Positions 47,944 to 56,917 of a stretch of 64,000 nucleotides of DNA are shown here, in pieces. A program made the translations under genes and the position numbers. Within the stretch, counting starts at the first letter, position 1; every line of letters begins with the position of its first letter. The notes below the pieces were generated by a model. That model was not told the origin of the DNA. It did not search any database and worked only from the letters and a program-made list of their open reading frames with translations. The DNA is from RHKX01 sp963839535 (GTDB lineage Bacteria > Actinomycetota > Thermoleophilia > Solirubrobacterales > 70-9): contig CAWIVF010000010.1 in NCBI GenBank assembly GCA_963839535.1, positions 62,001 to 126,000 of the forward strand, read 5' to 3'.

Positions 47944-48021
47944 GGCCGCGGGGTGCAGGGGCCACTTTGGGCGGGCCGCTGAGCGGCCTTGAGCACCCAC
48001 GGACCCCTGCACCCCACGGCC
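47944..48021. repeat. Imperfect inverted repeat with inner hairpin
   Basis: GGCCGCGGGGTGCAGGGGCC (47944-47963) pairs with the complement of 48001-48021 at about 18 of 20 positions. Inside, GGCCGC (47974-47979) pairs with GCGGCC (47983-47988). It lies between the hypothetical gene and the repeat-protein gene; it could be a terminator or a leader structure of the latter. Not similar in sequence to the element at 35801. Confidence 0.65.
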
Positions 48022-48089
48022 CTCGCGGGCGGCACGCTGCGCTCGCGGCTCTCGTTAAGGGGAGGGGTCGGGGCGGTAGTTTGGGAGCC

Positions 48090-48423
48090 GTGGAGGGTGA
48101 GGTTCTTCTTGAGGACTCGGCTGGGGTTCTGGGCAGTGCCGGGACCGTTGGCAGTGCCGGGGTTGTCGGCAGTGCCGGGACCATCGGGTCGGCGGGGGTC
48201 GTTGGCAGTGCCGGGACCGTTGGGAGTGCGGCGGTGATCGGATCGGCGGCCGTCGTTGGGAGCGCCGGGGTTCTCGGGTCCGGCGGGATCCTGGTCGGGC
48301 TGGGGAACGTCGCCTGCCTCGGATGCGTCGCCTGCATCGGGTGCGTGGGATGCGTCGGCTGCGTCGGATGCATCGGCTGCGTGGGCCTCACGCGGTGCCG
48401 TCGGGGCAATCGGGCGCAGCTAG
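48090..48423 (+). CDS. Hexapeptide-repeat protein with Cys-Val-Gly ladder, one frame break
   Basis: From GTG 48090 (or TTG 48081). Residues about 12-70 are near-perfect six-residue repeats of the form [VIL]-G-S-A-G-[TV] (for example VGSAGTVGSAGVVGSAGTIG). They then change to three-residue CVG units with Cys at every third position (CLGCVACIGCVGCVGCVGC), eight Cys in about 24 residues. The hexapeptide period fits a left-handed beta-helix. As written, the frame runs on into the MMPL gene. Dropping one A near 48391 gives LRGAVGAIGRS and a TAG at 48423, which fits the repeat style. Function unknown; a Cys ladder could bind metal, but that is speculation. Confidence 0.6.
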
Positions 48424-48488
48424 CCGCTTCGGCCATAGCCCCGCTGCCCTCGCCCCGCCCCGCGGGGCCAGGGAGGCCGGGGATCGTC

Positions 48489-50618
48489 ATGATGCGGCGC
48501 CGAATGCTGAACTTCCCCGCAGGACGACGCTCGAAATTCGCCGTGATCGGCGTCTGGCTCATCGTGCTCTTCGCGGTCGGCCCGCTTGCCGGCAAGTTCG
48601 AGGACGCGCAGGAGAACGACCCGGCCGACTACCTGCCGGCCGATGCGGAATCGGTCGAGGTCATCGAGATCCTCGAGGACTTCCCCTCCGGGGACATCAC
48701 GGAGGCGGTCACGGTCTTCTCCCGCGCCGGCGGGCTCGAGCCGGCCGACGAGGCGTTCATCGAAGGGGTGCGCGACGAGATCAACGCGAGCTCCAGGGAG
48801 GGCGTCGGCGAAACCGAAGAGCCGATCCCGTCGAAGGACGGTGCAGCGGCGCTCCTGATCACGCCGATCACCGTCGAGGACGGCACCAATGAGGCGGGCC
48901 AGCTGCTCGTCGATGCCACCGACGACATCAAGGCGGAGGTCGAGGACGCGCCCGACGGGTTGGAGGCGAAGGTCACCGGGCCCGCCGGGTTCTCCGCTGA
49001 CGCGATCGACGTCTTCGACTCGATCAACGGCGCCCTGCTCTACGCCACGGCGCTGCTGGTCCTGATCCTCCTCATCATCATCTACCGCAGCCCGATCTTC
49101 TGGCTGATCCCGTTCTTCGCGGTGATCCTCGCCGAGATCACCTCGCGAGGCATGGGCTATCTGCTCGCCGAGGCCGGGGTCACGGTGACCGGGCAATCGG
49201 GAGGGATCCTCCCCGTCCTGGTCTTCGGCGCCGGAACCGATTACGCATTGCTGCTGGTCTCCCGCTACCGCGAGGAGCTGCGCAGTCACGAGGACAAGCA
49301 CGAGGCCGTCCGGATCGCCCTGCGCAAGGCCGGTCCGGCGATCATCGCCTCAGCGGCGACGGTGATGGCGGCCCTGCTGACCCTCTCCTTCGCCGAGGTG
49401 ACCGGCACGTCCGGGCTCGGTCCGATCGGGGCGCTCGGTGTGGGCCTGGCGATGGTCTCGATGCTGACGATCCTCCCCGCCCTCCTGGCGGTCACGGGCC
49501 GACGTGCCTTCTGGCCGTTCATCCCCCGGGTCGGCAGCGAGGGAATCGACGAGACGCATGGCACCTGGAGCCGGATCGCGGCCTGGGTGGGCCGAGGTCC
49601 GCGTCGCGTCTGGCTCGGCACGGGCGCTGTCCTGCTCGTCCTCTGCCTCGGCCTCACCCAGCTGAACAGCGACCTCACCTCGGGGAACGGCTTCCGCGAC
49701 GACGTCGACTCGGCCGAGGGCCAGGAGCTGATCGCGCAGAGCTTCCCCGCCGGGGCAGACGCCCCGACCAACGTCGTCGTCACCGACGAGAGCAAGCTGG
49801 ATGCGGTGCGCGAGGCGGTCGCCGGCGCCCCGGGGGTCGACTCGGTCAACCCGATCGAGGAAAGCGGCCCGACCGGCACGAAGCTCGAGGCGACGCTCAG
49901 CGAGGACCCGTTCAGCACCACCGCCTTCGACCTCGTTCCCGGGATTCGCGAGGCGGCCCGCGACGCCGGCGGCGATCAGGCCCTCGTCGGAGGACCGACC
50001 GCGGAGGAGTACGACCTGCGGGAGTCGGCGGCGCGCGACAACAAGGTCATCGTGCCGATCGCGCTCGTCGTCGTCTTCGTGATCCTGATGCTGCTCCTGC
50101 GGGCGGTCATCGCGCCGCTGCTGCTGATCGGGACCGTGATCCTCTCCTACGGGGCCGCTCTCGGCATCGCCGCGTTCTTCTTCGAGAAGGTCTTCGACTT
50201 CCCGGGCATGGACCCGACCCTGCCCCTGTTCGCGTTCATCTTCCTGGTCGCGCTCGGCATCGACTACAACATCTTCCTGATGGCCCGCGTGCGCGAGGAG
50301 ACCATCAAGCACGGGACCAGAGAGGGGATGCTGCGCGGACTGGCCGTCACCGGAACCGTGATCACCTCAGCCGGGATCGTCCTCGCCGGGACCTTCTCCG
50401 CACTGGCCGTGCTGCCGCTGGTGAGCCTGACCGAGATCGGCTTCACGATCGCCCTCGGAGTGCTCCTGGACACCTTCATCGTGCGCACCCTGCTCGTGCC
50501 CGCTCTCGTCCTCGAGATCGGCGATCGCATCTGGTGGCCCTCCGCGCTCGCCAAGGGACCCCGTGGCACGGCGCCCGATGAGCCCGCCTCCGCCCCGGCG
50601 TCTCCGCCGCCCGCGTAG
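48489..50618 (+). CDS. MMPL/RND-superfamily transporter, intact
   Basis: 709 residues from tandem ATGs (48489/48492). Two repeated halves each have an extracellular loop domain and membrane bundle: FAVIGVWLIVLFAVGPLAG, LLYATALLVLILLIIIYRSP, PVLVFGAGTDYALLLVSRYRE in the first. The second has VPIALVVVFVILMLLLRAV and FIFLVALGIDYNIFLMARVRE, where the Asp-Tyr pairs carry the proton-relay residues. It uses the proton-motive force to export lipids, siderophores or drugs. Unlike the copy at 28.2-30.7 kb it has no frame break. The frame is open upstream through the repeat gene, but the Arg-rich MMRRRMLN start is typical. Confidence 0.9.
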   Translation: MMRRRMLNFPAGRRSKFAVIGVWLIVLFAVGPLAGKFEDAQENDPADYLPADAESVEVIEILEDFPSGDITEAVTVFSRAGGLEPADEAFIEGVRDEINASSREGVGETEEPIPSKDGAAALLITPITVEDGTNEAGQLLVDATDDIKAEVEDAPDGLEAKVTGPAGFSADAIDVFDSINGALLYATALLVLILLIIIYRSPIFWLIPFFAVILAEITSRGMGYLLAEAGVTVTGQSGGILPVLVFGAGTDYALLLVSRYREELRSHEDKHEAVRIALRKAGPAIIASAATVMAALLTLSFAEVTGTSGLGPIGALGVGLAMVSMLTILPALLAVTGRRAFWPFIPRVGSEGIDETHGTWSRIAAWVGRGPRRVWLGTGAVLLVLCLGLTQLNSDLTSGNGFRDDVDSAEGQELIAQSFPAGADAPTNVVVTDESKLDAVREAVAGAPGVDSVNPIEESGPTGTKLEATLSEDPFSTTAFDLVPGIREAARDAGGDQALVGGPTAEEYDLRESAARDNKVIVPIALVVVFVILMLLLRAVIAPLLLIGTVILSYGAALGIAAFFFEKVFDFPGMDPTLPLFAFIFLVALGIDYNIFLMARVREETIKHGTREGMLRGLAVTGTVITSAGIVLAGTFSALAVLPLVSLTEIGFTIALGVLLDTFIVRTLLVPALVLEIGDRIWWPSALAKGPRGTAPDEPASAPASPPPA

Positions 50619-50623
50619 TCCGC

Positions 50624-51373
50624 TCAGGCGCTGCCGCTCTCGGGCAGCGCGACGCCCCCGAGCTCGGCGTCGTCATCGGTCAGGCCGCGCTTGTACCTGC
50701 GTCGCTCGAGCGCGGCGGTCGAAGGCAGGTTCGGCGGCGCCTCGGTGAGCGCGCGCCAGGCCGGCGTCGAGAGGCGGTCGGTGCTCAGCTCGACGCCCGG
50801 CCCGATCGCAAGCGCGAAGAGGACGGTGGCGACGCCGACGTGGCCGCCGAGCACGAAGCCGATCGCGAGCACGGTCCCCTCGATGATCCAGCGGGAGGTT
50901 CCGAGCGACAGTCCGGCGTGGCGATGCAGCCCCGTCATCAGGCCGTCGCGCGGCCCCGGCCCGAGCGCTGCGGTCAGGTAGTAGCCGCTGCCCACGGCGA
51001 TCATCACGATCCCCGCTGCGACCATGGGCCAGCGCGCCGCCGGTCCCAGATCGGCGGGCATCAGCATCACCATCAGGTCGATCAGCGGCCCGATCGCCAC
51101 GGCCTTGCCGAGCGTCCCGAGCCCGGGGACCTCCCGCAGCGGGATCCAGATCACCAGGCAGAGGAAGCCGAGCACGGTGGTTGCGGTGCCGATCCCGAGC
51201 GGCGTCTGCTCGGCGAGGCCCTGGGCGAGGATCGTCCAGGGGGTGTTGCCCAGATGCGCGCAGACCAGCAGTCCCTCCCCGATGCCGAAGAGGGTCAGCC
51301 CGAAGGCGAGGCGACGGAGCTGTGACGACGAGGGTCGCCAGAGCGCCCAGAAACCTGTCGGAAGCCGCAGCAC
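50624..51373 (-). CDS. YczE/YyaS/YitT-type integral membrane protein
   Basis: 249 residues with five to six membrane segments. Family cues: LAFGLTLFGIGEGLLVCAHLGNTPWTILAQGL near the N-terminus (about residues 22-53), IGTATTVLGFLCLVIW, GSGYYLTAALGPGPRDGLMTGL and GTVLAIGFVLGGHVGVATV. The polar tail ends GGVALPESGSA. Transport function uncharacterised. Convergent with the MMPL gene 6 bases away. Confidence 0.8.
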   Translation of the reverse strand: MLRLPTGFWALWRPSSSQLRRLAFGLTLFGIGEGLLVCAHLGNTPWTILAQGLAEQTPLGIGTATTVLGFLCLVIWIPLREVPGLGTLGKAVAIGPLIDLMVMLMPADLGPAARWPMVAAGIVMIAVGSGYYLTAALGPGPRDGLMTGLHRHAGLSLGTSRWIIEGTVLAIGFVLGGHVGVATVLFALAIGPGVELSTDRLSTPAWRALTEAPPNLPSTAALERRRYKRGLTDDDAELGGVALPESGSA

Positions 51374-51470
51374 AAGAAGAAGGATGCCTCATTTTGATCG
51401 CGGTAAACCAGGATCGGAGAAACCGGTCTTTGAGAGTCCGGACTCCCGCCCACGCGCTACCGTTTCCGGC

Positions 51471-51737
51471 GTGAGGAGCGAGCAACTTCCGGGAGGCGTG
51501 GTGCACGAGCTGCCGGCCGACCTGCGCGAGGAGCTGACCTCGAGCGAAACGGCCCTCCACGCCTGGGGTGACATCACGCCGCTGGCGCGCAATGAGTTCA
51601 TCTGCTGGGTCGAGGACGCCAAGCAGCAGAAGACCCGGGAGCGACGCATCCGCCGGACGCGCGAGGAGCTCGAGGAGGGTCAGCGCCGGCCGTGCTGCTG
51701 GCCGGGGTGCAAGCACCGCGAGCGCAACGGGAAGTGA
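51471..51737 (+). CDS. YdeI/OmpD-associated family protein
   Basis: 88 residues from GTG 51471. It contains the family core: LPADLREELTSSETALHAW, LARNEFICWVEDAKQQKTRERRI and EELEEGQRRPCCWPGC. Such small proteins are of unclear function (named from bacteriocin-resistance context). The frame is open upstream but without family similarity. The stop overlaps the next GTG (GTGA). Confidence 0.75.
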   Translation: MRSEQLPGGVVHELPADLREELTSSETALHAWGDITPLARNEFICWVEDAKQQKTRERRIRRTREELEEGQRRPCCWPGCKHRERNGK

Positions 51738-52145
51738 ACCCAGGCGTGCCGGAGGAGCCGGAGTCGATTCTCAGGCGCATCTACGAGCGGTGGTCCCAGG
51801 GGGACTTCGCGGACACCGAATTCTTCGACCCGCAGGTCCAATTCATCATGGGGCCCGGGTTCCCCGAGGCGGGCACCTACCTCGGGATCGGCGCAGGTCG
51901 GCGGGTACATGCGCGGCTTCCTCGAGCCGTGGGAGCACATCGCGATCCAGGCGGGCGAGATCGCCGTGGCGGGAGACAGCGCGGTCGCCGCGGTGCGTCA
52001 AGACGGCGTCGGGAGGGGAAGCGGCGCCGCGACCGGATTCGACTACTTCCAGGTCTGGACGTTCCGAGGCGGGAGGGCGATCCGCTTCGAGACCTTCCGC
52101 GAGCGCGCCGAGGCCTACGCCGCGGTCGGACTGGACCCGGGCTAG
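51734..52145 (+). CDS. NTF2-like / SnoaL-fold protein, one frame break
   Basis: About 136 residues from GTG 51734. N-terminal PESILRRIYERWSQGDFADT and a cone-shaped-fold pattern (FFDPQVQFIMGPGFPEAGTY). After a break near 51897 come YMRGFLEPWEHIAIQ, FDYFQVWTFRGGRAIRFETF and a C-terminal AYAAVGLDPG. It is like many nuclear-transport-factor-2-fold enzymes or binding proteins of unknown ligand. Its stop shares a CTAG (52142-52145) with the convergent cupin gene. Confidence 0.75.
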
Positions 52146-52663
52146 GAGGGCAGGCGGAGCAGCCGCCCGAGGCCCGCCATCAGGCGCATCGGGATCTCCT
52201 CGCGGCGGCGACCCGGGGCCACCGTGGAGGAGTACTTGAAGAAGGCCGCCGACAGGATCATCGGGATCCGCGGGTCCTTGCCGCCCTTGATGCCCGCCGC
52301 CTCGAGGTTCCCGCAGGCGTCCCCGATGAAGTCCTCGAACTGCATGGCGGGCCGGTGCCAGTTGCGGACCCGGGCCTCGGCGCCGGACTTGTTCCTGAAG
52401 GTGTGCAGCACGCCGACCGGGACCGACGCCTTCTCACCCGGCGACAGGGTCGACCACTCCCCGTCGACCATGACCTCGAAGCTGCCGGTGAGGACCTCGT
52501 ACTCCTCGACCTGATGGGGGTGGACGTGCGGGGGCGGCGGGACGCAGCCGTCCGGGAGGACGAACTCCATCTGGACGTACTCGCCGTCGGTCTCGGCGCC
52601 GGGCACCTCGACGAGGTACGCGCTGCCGTCGGGCATCTCGAAGCGGTCACCCTTCTGCGCCAT
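52142..52663 (-). CDS. Cupin-domain protein
   Basis: 173 residues. The cupin motif 1 (PPPPHVHPHQVEEYEVLTGSF, metal His/His/Glu) and motif 2 (PVGVLHTFRNKSG) are both present, so it probably binds a metal. The C-terminal 60 residues are helical (DFIGDACGNLEAAGI, PMRLMAGLGRLLRLPS). Substrate not evident. Located between the NTF2-like gene and pgi, reading in the pgi direction. Confidence 0.82.
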   Translation of the reverse strand: MAQKGDRFEMPDGSAYLVEVPGAETDGEYVQMEFVLPDGCVPPPPHVHPHQVEEYEVLTGSFEVMVDGEWSTLSPGEKASVPVGVLHTFRNKSGAEARVRNWHRPAMQFEDFIGDACGNLEAAGIKGGKDPRIPMILSAAFFKYSSTVAPGRRREEIPMRLMAGLGRLLRLPS

Positions 52664-52677
52664 GGCGAGAGCCTAGA

Positions 52678-54319
52678 TCAGGTGCGCCGCGCGCGGTATT
52701 CCCTGATCAGGGCGTTGGTCGAGCTGTCGTGGCTGAGCTGCGGCTCCTCGCCCGATGCGAGCTCCGCCGGCGATCCGCTTCGCCAGGCTCTTGCCGAGCT
52801 CCACCCCCCACTGATCGAACGAGTCGATTCCCCAGAGCGTTCCCTGCGTGAACACGCTGTGCTCGTAGAGGGCGACGAGCTTGCCGAGCGTCGCCGGGTC
52901 GAGGTGCTCGGCCATGATCACGTTGGTCGGCCGGTTGCCCTCGAAGGTCTTGTGCGGGACGAGCGCCTCCTCCACCCCCTCCGCCCGGACCTCCTCGGCG
53001 GTCCTGCCGAAGGCCAGAGCCTCGGCCTGGGCGAAGACGTTGGCCACGAGCAGGTCGTGGTGGTCGCCGAGCGGGTTGAGGCTGCGGGCGAAGAAGATGA
53101 GATCAGCCGGGATCAGGTGCGTTCCCTGATGGATCAGCTGGTAGAAGGAATGCTGGCCGTTCGTCCCCGGCTCGCCCCAGAAGATCGGGCTCGTCGCGTG
53201 GTCCACCCGGGAGCCGTCGAGGCGGACGCTCTTGCCGTTCGACTCCATCGTCAGCTGCTGGAGGTAGGCGGGAAAGCGCTCGAGGTACTGCTCGTAGGGA
53301 AGGATCGCGACGGTCTCGGCGCCGAACAGCTCCGCGTACCAGACGGTCAGCAGGCCGAGGATCGCGGGCAGGTTGCGCTCGTAGGGCGTCTCGAGGAAGT
53401 GCTCGTCGATCGCGTGGAAGCCGGCGAGCATCTCGCCGAAGCGCTCCGGCCCGATCGCGAGCATGGTGCTCAGCCCGATCGCCGAGTCCATCGAGTACCG
53501 GCCGCCGACCCAGTCCCAGAAGCCGAACATGTTCGCGGTGTCGATGCCGAACCCGGAGACCGCCTCGGCGTTCGTGGAGAGGGCGACGAAGTGCCTGGCG
53601 ACGGCGGCCTCGTCCCCGAGCGCGGTCAGCAGCCAGTCGCGGGCGGAGCGCGCGTTGGTCATCGTCTCCAGCGTCGTGAACGTCTTCGAGGCGACGATGA
53701 AGAGCGTCTCCGCCGGGTCGAGGTCCCGCGTCTTCTCGACGAAGTCGGTCGCGTCGACGTTGGAGACGAACCGCACCGTCAGGTCGCGGTCGGAGTAGTG
53801 GGCGAGCGCCCGGTGGGCCATCACCGGACCGAGGTCGGAGCCGCCGATCCCGATGTTGACCACGTTGCGGATGCGGCTGCCGGTGTGGCCCCTCCACTCG
53901 CCGCTGCGCACGCGTTCGCTGAAGGCGGCCATCCGGTCGAGCACCTCGTGGACGTCGCGGACCACGTCGCGGCCGTCGACGATCAGGGAGCGCCCGCGCG
54001 GCATCCGCAGCGCGATGTGGAGCACGGCGCGGTCCTCGGTCACGTTGATCCGCTCCCCCGCGTACATCGCGCGGGCCCGCTGGCGCAGCCCGGCCTCGTC
54101 GGCGAGCCGCATCAGCAGGGGCAGCGTCTCCTCCGAGATCCGGTTCTTGGAGTAGTCGAGCCGCAGCCCCTCGGCCTCCACCACCAGGCGCTCGCCGCGG
54201 CCGGGGTCGGCGGCGAACATCTCGCGCAGATGAGCGTCGCCGATCGCGGCGTGATGGGCCTCCACCTCGGTCCAGGTGGGAAGGCCCCGGAGGCCGGGGG
54301 TGGAGCTGGAGCCCTCCAA
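52678..54319 (-). CDS. pgi: Glucose-6-phosphate isomerase, one frame break near the 3' end
   Basis: About 546 residues, normal for the large PGI family. N-terminal GLPTWTEVEAHHAAI; NVVNIGIGGSDLGPVMAH; FIVASKTFTTLETMTNA; GGRYSMDSAIGLSTMLAIG; STNAEAVSGFGID; and SFDQWGVELGKSLAKRI. A one-base break near 52763 separates the last ~30 residues (SHDSSTNALIREYRARR), ending at TGA 52678. It interconverts glucose-6-P and fructose-6-P. Last gene of the gnd-zwf-tal-pgi operon, 7 bases after tal. Confidence 0.94.
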
Positions 54320-54326
54320 GGCGGGA

Positions 54327-55409
54327 TCAGCCGGCCGCGATGGCCTTGCTGCTCTCCTCGATCCGCTCGATCAGCGCGTTCCAGCTCTTGACGAACTTGT
54401 CGGCGCCCTCGTCCTGGAGGCGGACCGCCAGTGCCTTCAGGTCGACCCCGGCCGCCTCGAACTCGGCGAGCAGCGCGGCGTTGTCGCCGCCGTCGGCGGG
54501 AAGGACCTCCCCGATCGAGTCCTCCTCGTCGAGGGCGAGCAGCGTCTCGGCCGGCATCGTGTTGATCGAGAGCGGCGCGGCGAGGGCCTGCACGTAGAGG
54601 GTCTTCGGCAGCGCCGGGTCCTTCGTCCCGGTCGAGGCGAAGAGGAACCGCTGCGGACGCGCGCCCTCGTTGGCGAGCCGCAGCCAGCGGTCGGACTCGA
54701 GCATCCGGCGGTAGGCGACGTAGCCGTCCACCGCGGCGGCGATGCCGAGGCGGTTCCTGAGCTCGTCGGGAACGTCGTCGTTGACCGCGACGTCCCAGCG
54801 GCTGATGAACAGGGAGCCGACCGAGGCGACGTTCGGGTCGAGGCCGTCGGCGACCCGGCGCTCGAGCCCGCGCATGTAGGCCTCCGCCTGCGCCACGTAC
54901 TGGTCTGCGTCGAACAGGAGCGTCACGTTCACGGGGACGCCCGCGGCGATGGTCTCCTCGATCGCGTCGAGGCCCTGCGGGGTCCCGGGGATCTTGATGA
55001 AGAGGTTGTCGCGCTCGCCCGAGGCGTGGAGCCGGGCGGCCTCGGCGGCGGTGGCCTCGGCATCGCGGGCGAGCAGCGGCGAGACCTCGAGCGAGGCCCA
55101 GCCGTCGACCCCCGCGGTCCGACGGTGAACTTCCGCAAATAAATCGCAGGCGCCGCGCAGGTCGGTCAGCGCCAGCTCGAAGAAGAGGTCCTCGCCGCGC
55201 TTCCCCGCATCGAGCAGCTCGGAGATCTGGTCGTCGTAGGCCTCGCCGTCGCTCAGCGCGCCCTCGAAGATCGTCGGGTTCGAGGTCAGGCCCGTCAGGG
55301 ACTGGTCGCGGATGTAGCCCTCGATCGTGCCGTCGTGGACGGCGTCGCGGGTGATGAAGTCGAGCCAGAGACTCTGTCCGGCGTCGTGGAGTTCCCTGGT
55401 CGCGCTCAT
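54327..55409 (-). CDS. tal: Transaldolase
   Basis: A 360-residue transaldolase of the longer actinobacterial type. It has QSLWLDFITRDAVHDGTIEGYI, SLTGLTSNPTIFEGAL, GWASLEVSPLLARDAEATA and the Schiff-base lysine in NLFIKIPGTPQGLDAIEETI. Further on are PVNVTLLFDADQYVA and FLFASTGTKDPALPKTLYV. It transfers dihydroxyacetone units between pentose-phosphate sugars. The ATG at 55409 overlaps the zwf stop (ATGA). No frame break. Confidence 0.95.
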   Translation of the reverse strand: MSATRELHDAGQSLWLDFITRDAVHDGTIEGYIRDQSLTGLTSNPTIFEGALSDGEAYDDQISELLDAGKRGEDLFFELALTDLRGACDLFAEVHRRTAGVDGWASLEVSPLLARDAEATAAEAARLHASGERDNLFIKIPGTPQGLDAIEETIAAGVPVNVTLLFDADQYVAQAEAYMRGLERRVADGLDPNVASVGSLFISRWDVAVNDDVPDELRNRLGIAAAVDGYVAYRRMLESDRWLRLANEGARPQRFLFASTGTKDPALPKTLYVQALAAPLSINTMPAETLLALDEEDSIGEVLPADGGDNAALLAEFEAAGVDLKALAVRLQDEGADKFVKSWNALIERIEESSKAIAAG

Positions 55410-56917
55410 CGTTCTCCTTCGTCTCGGTTGTTGCCGGGCGTGGTGTCGGGGTCCTCGGGGAGGCGCCAGCGCCACGGCGAGATCAGCTCGTCGGCGGCGG
55501 GCGGGCCCCATGACCCCTGCGGGTATGGATGCAGCTTCGGCGGATGCTGGAGCACGTCGGCGCTGATCGCCCAGAGGCGCTCGATCCCCTCGGCGCTGGT
55601 GAACAGGGTGCCGTCCCCGAGCATCGCGTCGTGGATCAGGCGCTCGTAGGCCTCGAGCTGGTTGTCGGCGCAGAACGACTGCTCGTAGTTGAAGGTCATC
55701 CGGGCCGGCCCGAGCTCCATCGTCGCCCCCGGCACCTTCGCCTGGAAGTCGGCGGTGATCGACCCGGGCTCCTTCAGCTCGAAGACGAGCTGGTTCGCTC
55801 CCTGGTGCTGGACCGAGCTGGGGAACATCCGCATCGGCGGCTCGCGGAAGTCCAGGGCGACGAGGTGGCGGGACTCGGCCATGCACTTGCCGGTCCGCAG
55901 GTAGAACGGGACCCCCGCCCAGCGCCAGTTGTCGATCTCGACCTCGAGCGCGACGAAGGTCTCGGTGTCGGACTCGGGGTCGACGCCCTCGGCGGAGCGG
56001 TAGCCGTCGTACTGGCCGCGGACCACCTTCTCCGGGGAGATCATCCGGAAGGCCTGCATCACCTTGTCCTTCTCGGCCCGCAGCGATCGCGCGCTCAGCT
56101 CCGCCGGCGGCTCCATCGCGATGAAGCTGAGCAGCTGGAGCAGGTGCGTGACGACCATGTCCCGGTAGGCGCCGGTCGGCTCGTAGAAGCCGGCCCGGCC
56201 GCCGATCGAGAGGGTCTCGGGGACGTCGATCTGGACGAACTCGATGTTGTTGCGATTCCACAGCGGCTCGTAGAGGCCGTTTGCGAAGCGCAGGGCGAGG
56301 ATGTTCTGGACCGCCTCCTTGCCGAGGAAGTGGTCGATCCGGAAGATCTGATCGTCGTCGAACTGCTCGTGCAGGGTCTCGTTGAGGGCCACCGCCGAGT
56401 CGTGGTCGTGGCCGAAGGGCTTCTCGAGGATCACCCGGGCCTCCGGGCCGGTCAGATCGAGCTCGCCGAGCATCGTGATGATCGAGGTGAACGCGCTCGG
56501 CGGGACCGCGAGGTAGTGGAGCAGGCGCGCGTCGCCGCCGATCTCGCGCCGAGCCTCCCCGACCCGCTCGCGCAGGGCGTCGGGACCCTGGTCGACCTGG
56601 ACGTAGGTGATCTTGTCCGCGAAGGCGTCGAACTCGTCGTCCGTCACCTCCTGCTTGCCGAACTCGGCGAGCGCCTCGCGGACGTGGCGGCGGAACCCGT
56701 CGTGGTCGGTGTAATCGGTCCCGGCGGTGCCGACGATCCGGTAGTCCTCCGGCAGCAGGCCCGCCTGCTCGAGGTGGAAGAACCCCGGCAGGAGCTTGCG
56801 GGCGGCGAGGTCGCCGGAGGCGCCGAACAGCACGATCACGTGCGCGTCGGGCCGCTTGACGTTGCCGCTCGCCGGCGTCGGGCCGGGCAGCGTCGCGGTG
56901 GCGGTCGTGCCGCTCAA
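55406..56917 (-). CDS. zwf: Glucose-6-phosphate dehydrogenase
   Basis: 503 residues. NADP-binding start VIVLFGASGDLAARKLLPGF; EKPFGHDHDSAVALNETL; the active-site signature RIDHFLGKEAVQNILALRF; YEPTGAYRDMVVTHLLQLL; and VPFYLRTGKCM. It catalyses the first committed step of the oxidative pentose-phosphate route, making NADPH. The ATG at 56917 overlaps the gnd stop as ATGA; its own stop overlaps the tal start. No frame break. Confidence 0.96.
   Translation of the reverse strand: MSGTTATATLPGPTPASGNVKRPDAHVIVLFGASGDLAARKLLPGFFHLEQAGLLPEDYRIVGTAGTDYTDHDGFRRHVREALAEFGKQEVTDDEFDAFADKITYVQVDQGPDALRERVGEARREIGGDARLLHYLAVPPSAFTSIITMLGELDLTGPEARVILEKPFGHDHDSAVALNETLHEQFDDDQIFRIDHFLGKEAVQNILALRFANGLYEPLWNRNNIEFVQIDVPETLSIGGRAGFYEPTGAYRDMVVTHLLQLLSFIAMEPPAELSARSLRAEKDKVMQAFRMISPEKVVRGQYDGYRSAEGVDPESDTETFVALEVEIDNWRWAGVPFYLRTGKCMAESRHLVALDFREPPMRMFPSSVQHQGANQLVFELKEPGSITADFQAKVPGATMELGPARMTFNYEQSFCADNQLEAYERLIHDAMLGDGTLFTSAEGIERLWAISADVLQHPPKLHPYPQGSWGPPAADELISPWRWRLPEDPDTTPGNNRDEGER

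Noticed and set aside
48100..48400. Tandem repeats considered as a CRISPR or DNA satellite
   Set aside because: The period is 18 and 9 bases with codon-level degeneracy that preserves amino acids, with no spacers; it is a protein-level repeat.
51692..54391. An 899-codon plus-strand open frame opposite cupin and pgi
   Set aside because: Only its first part (NTF2-like) is coding; the rest is antisense to a clear glucose-6-phosphate isomerase.
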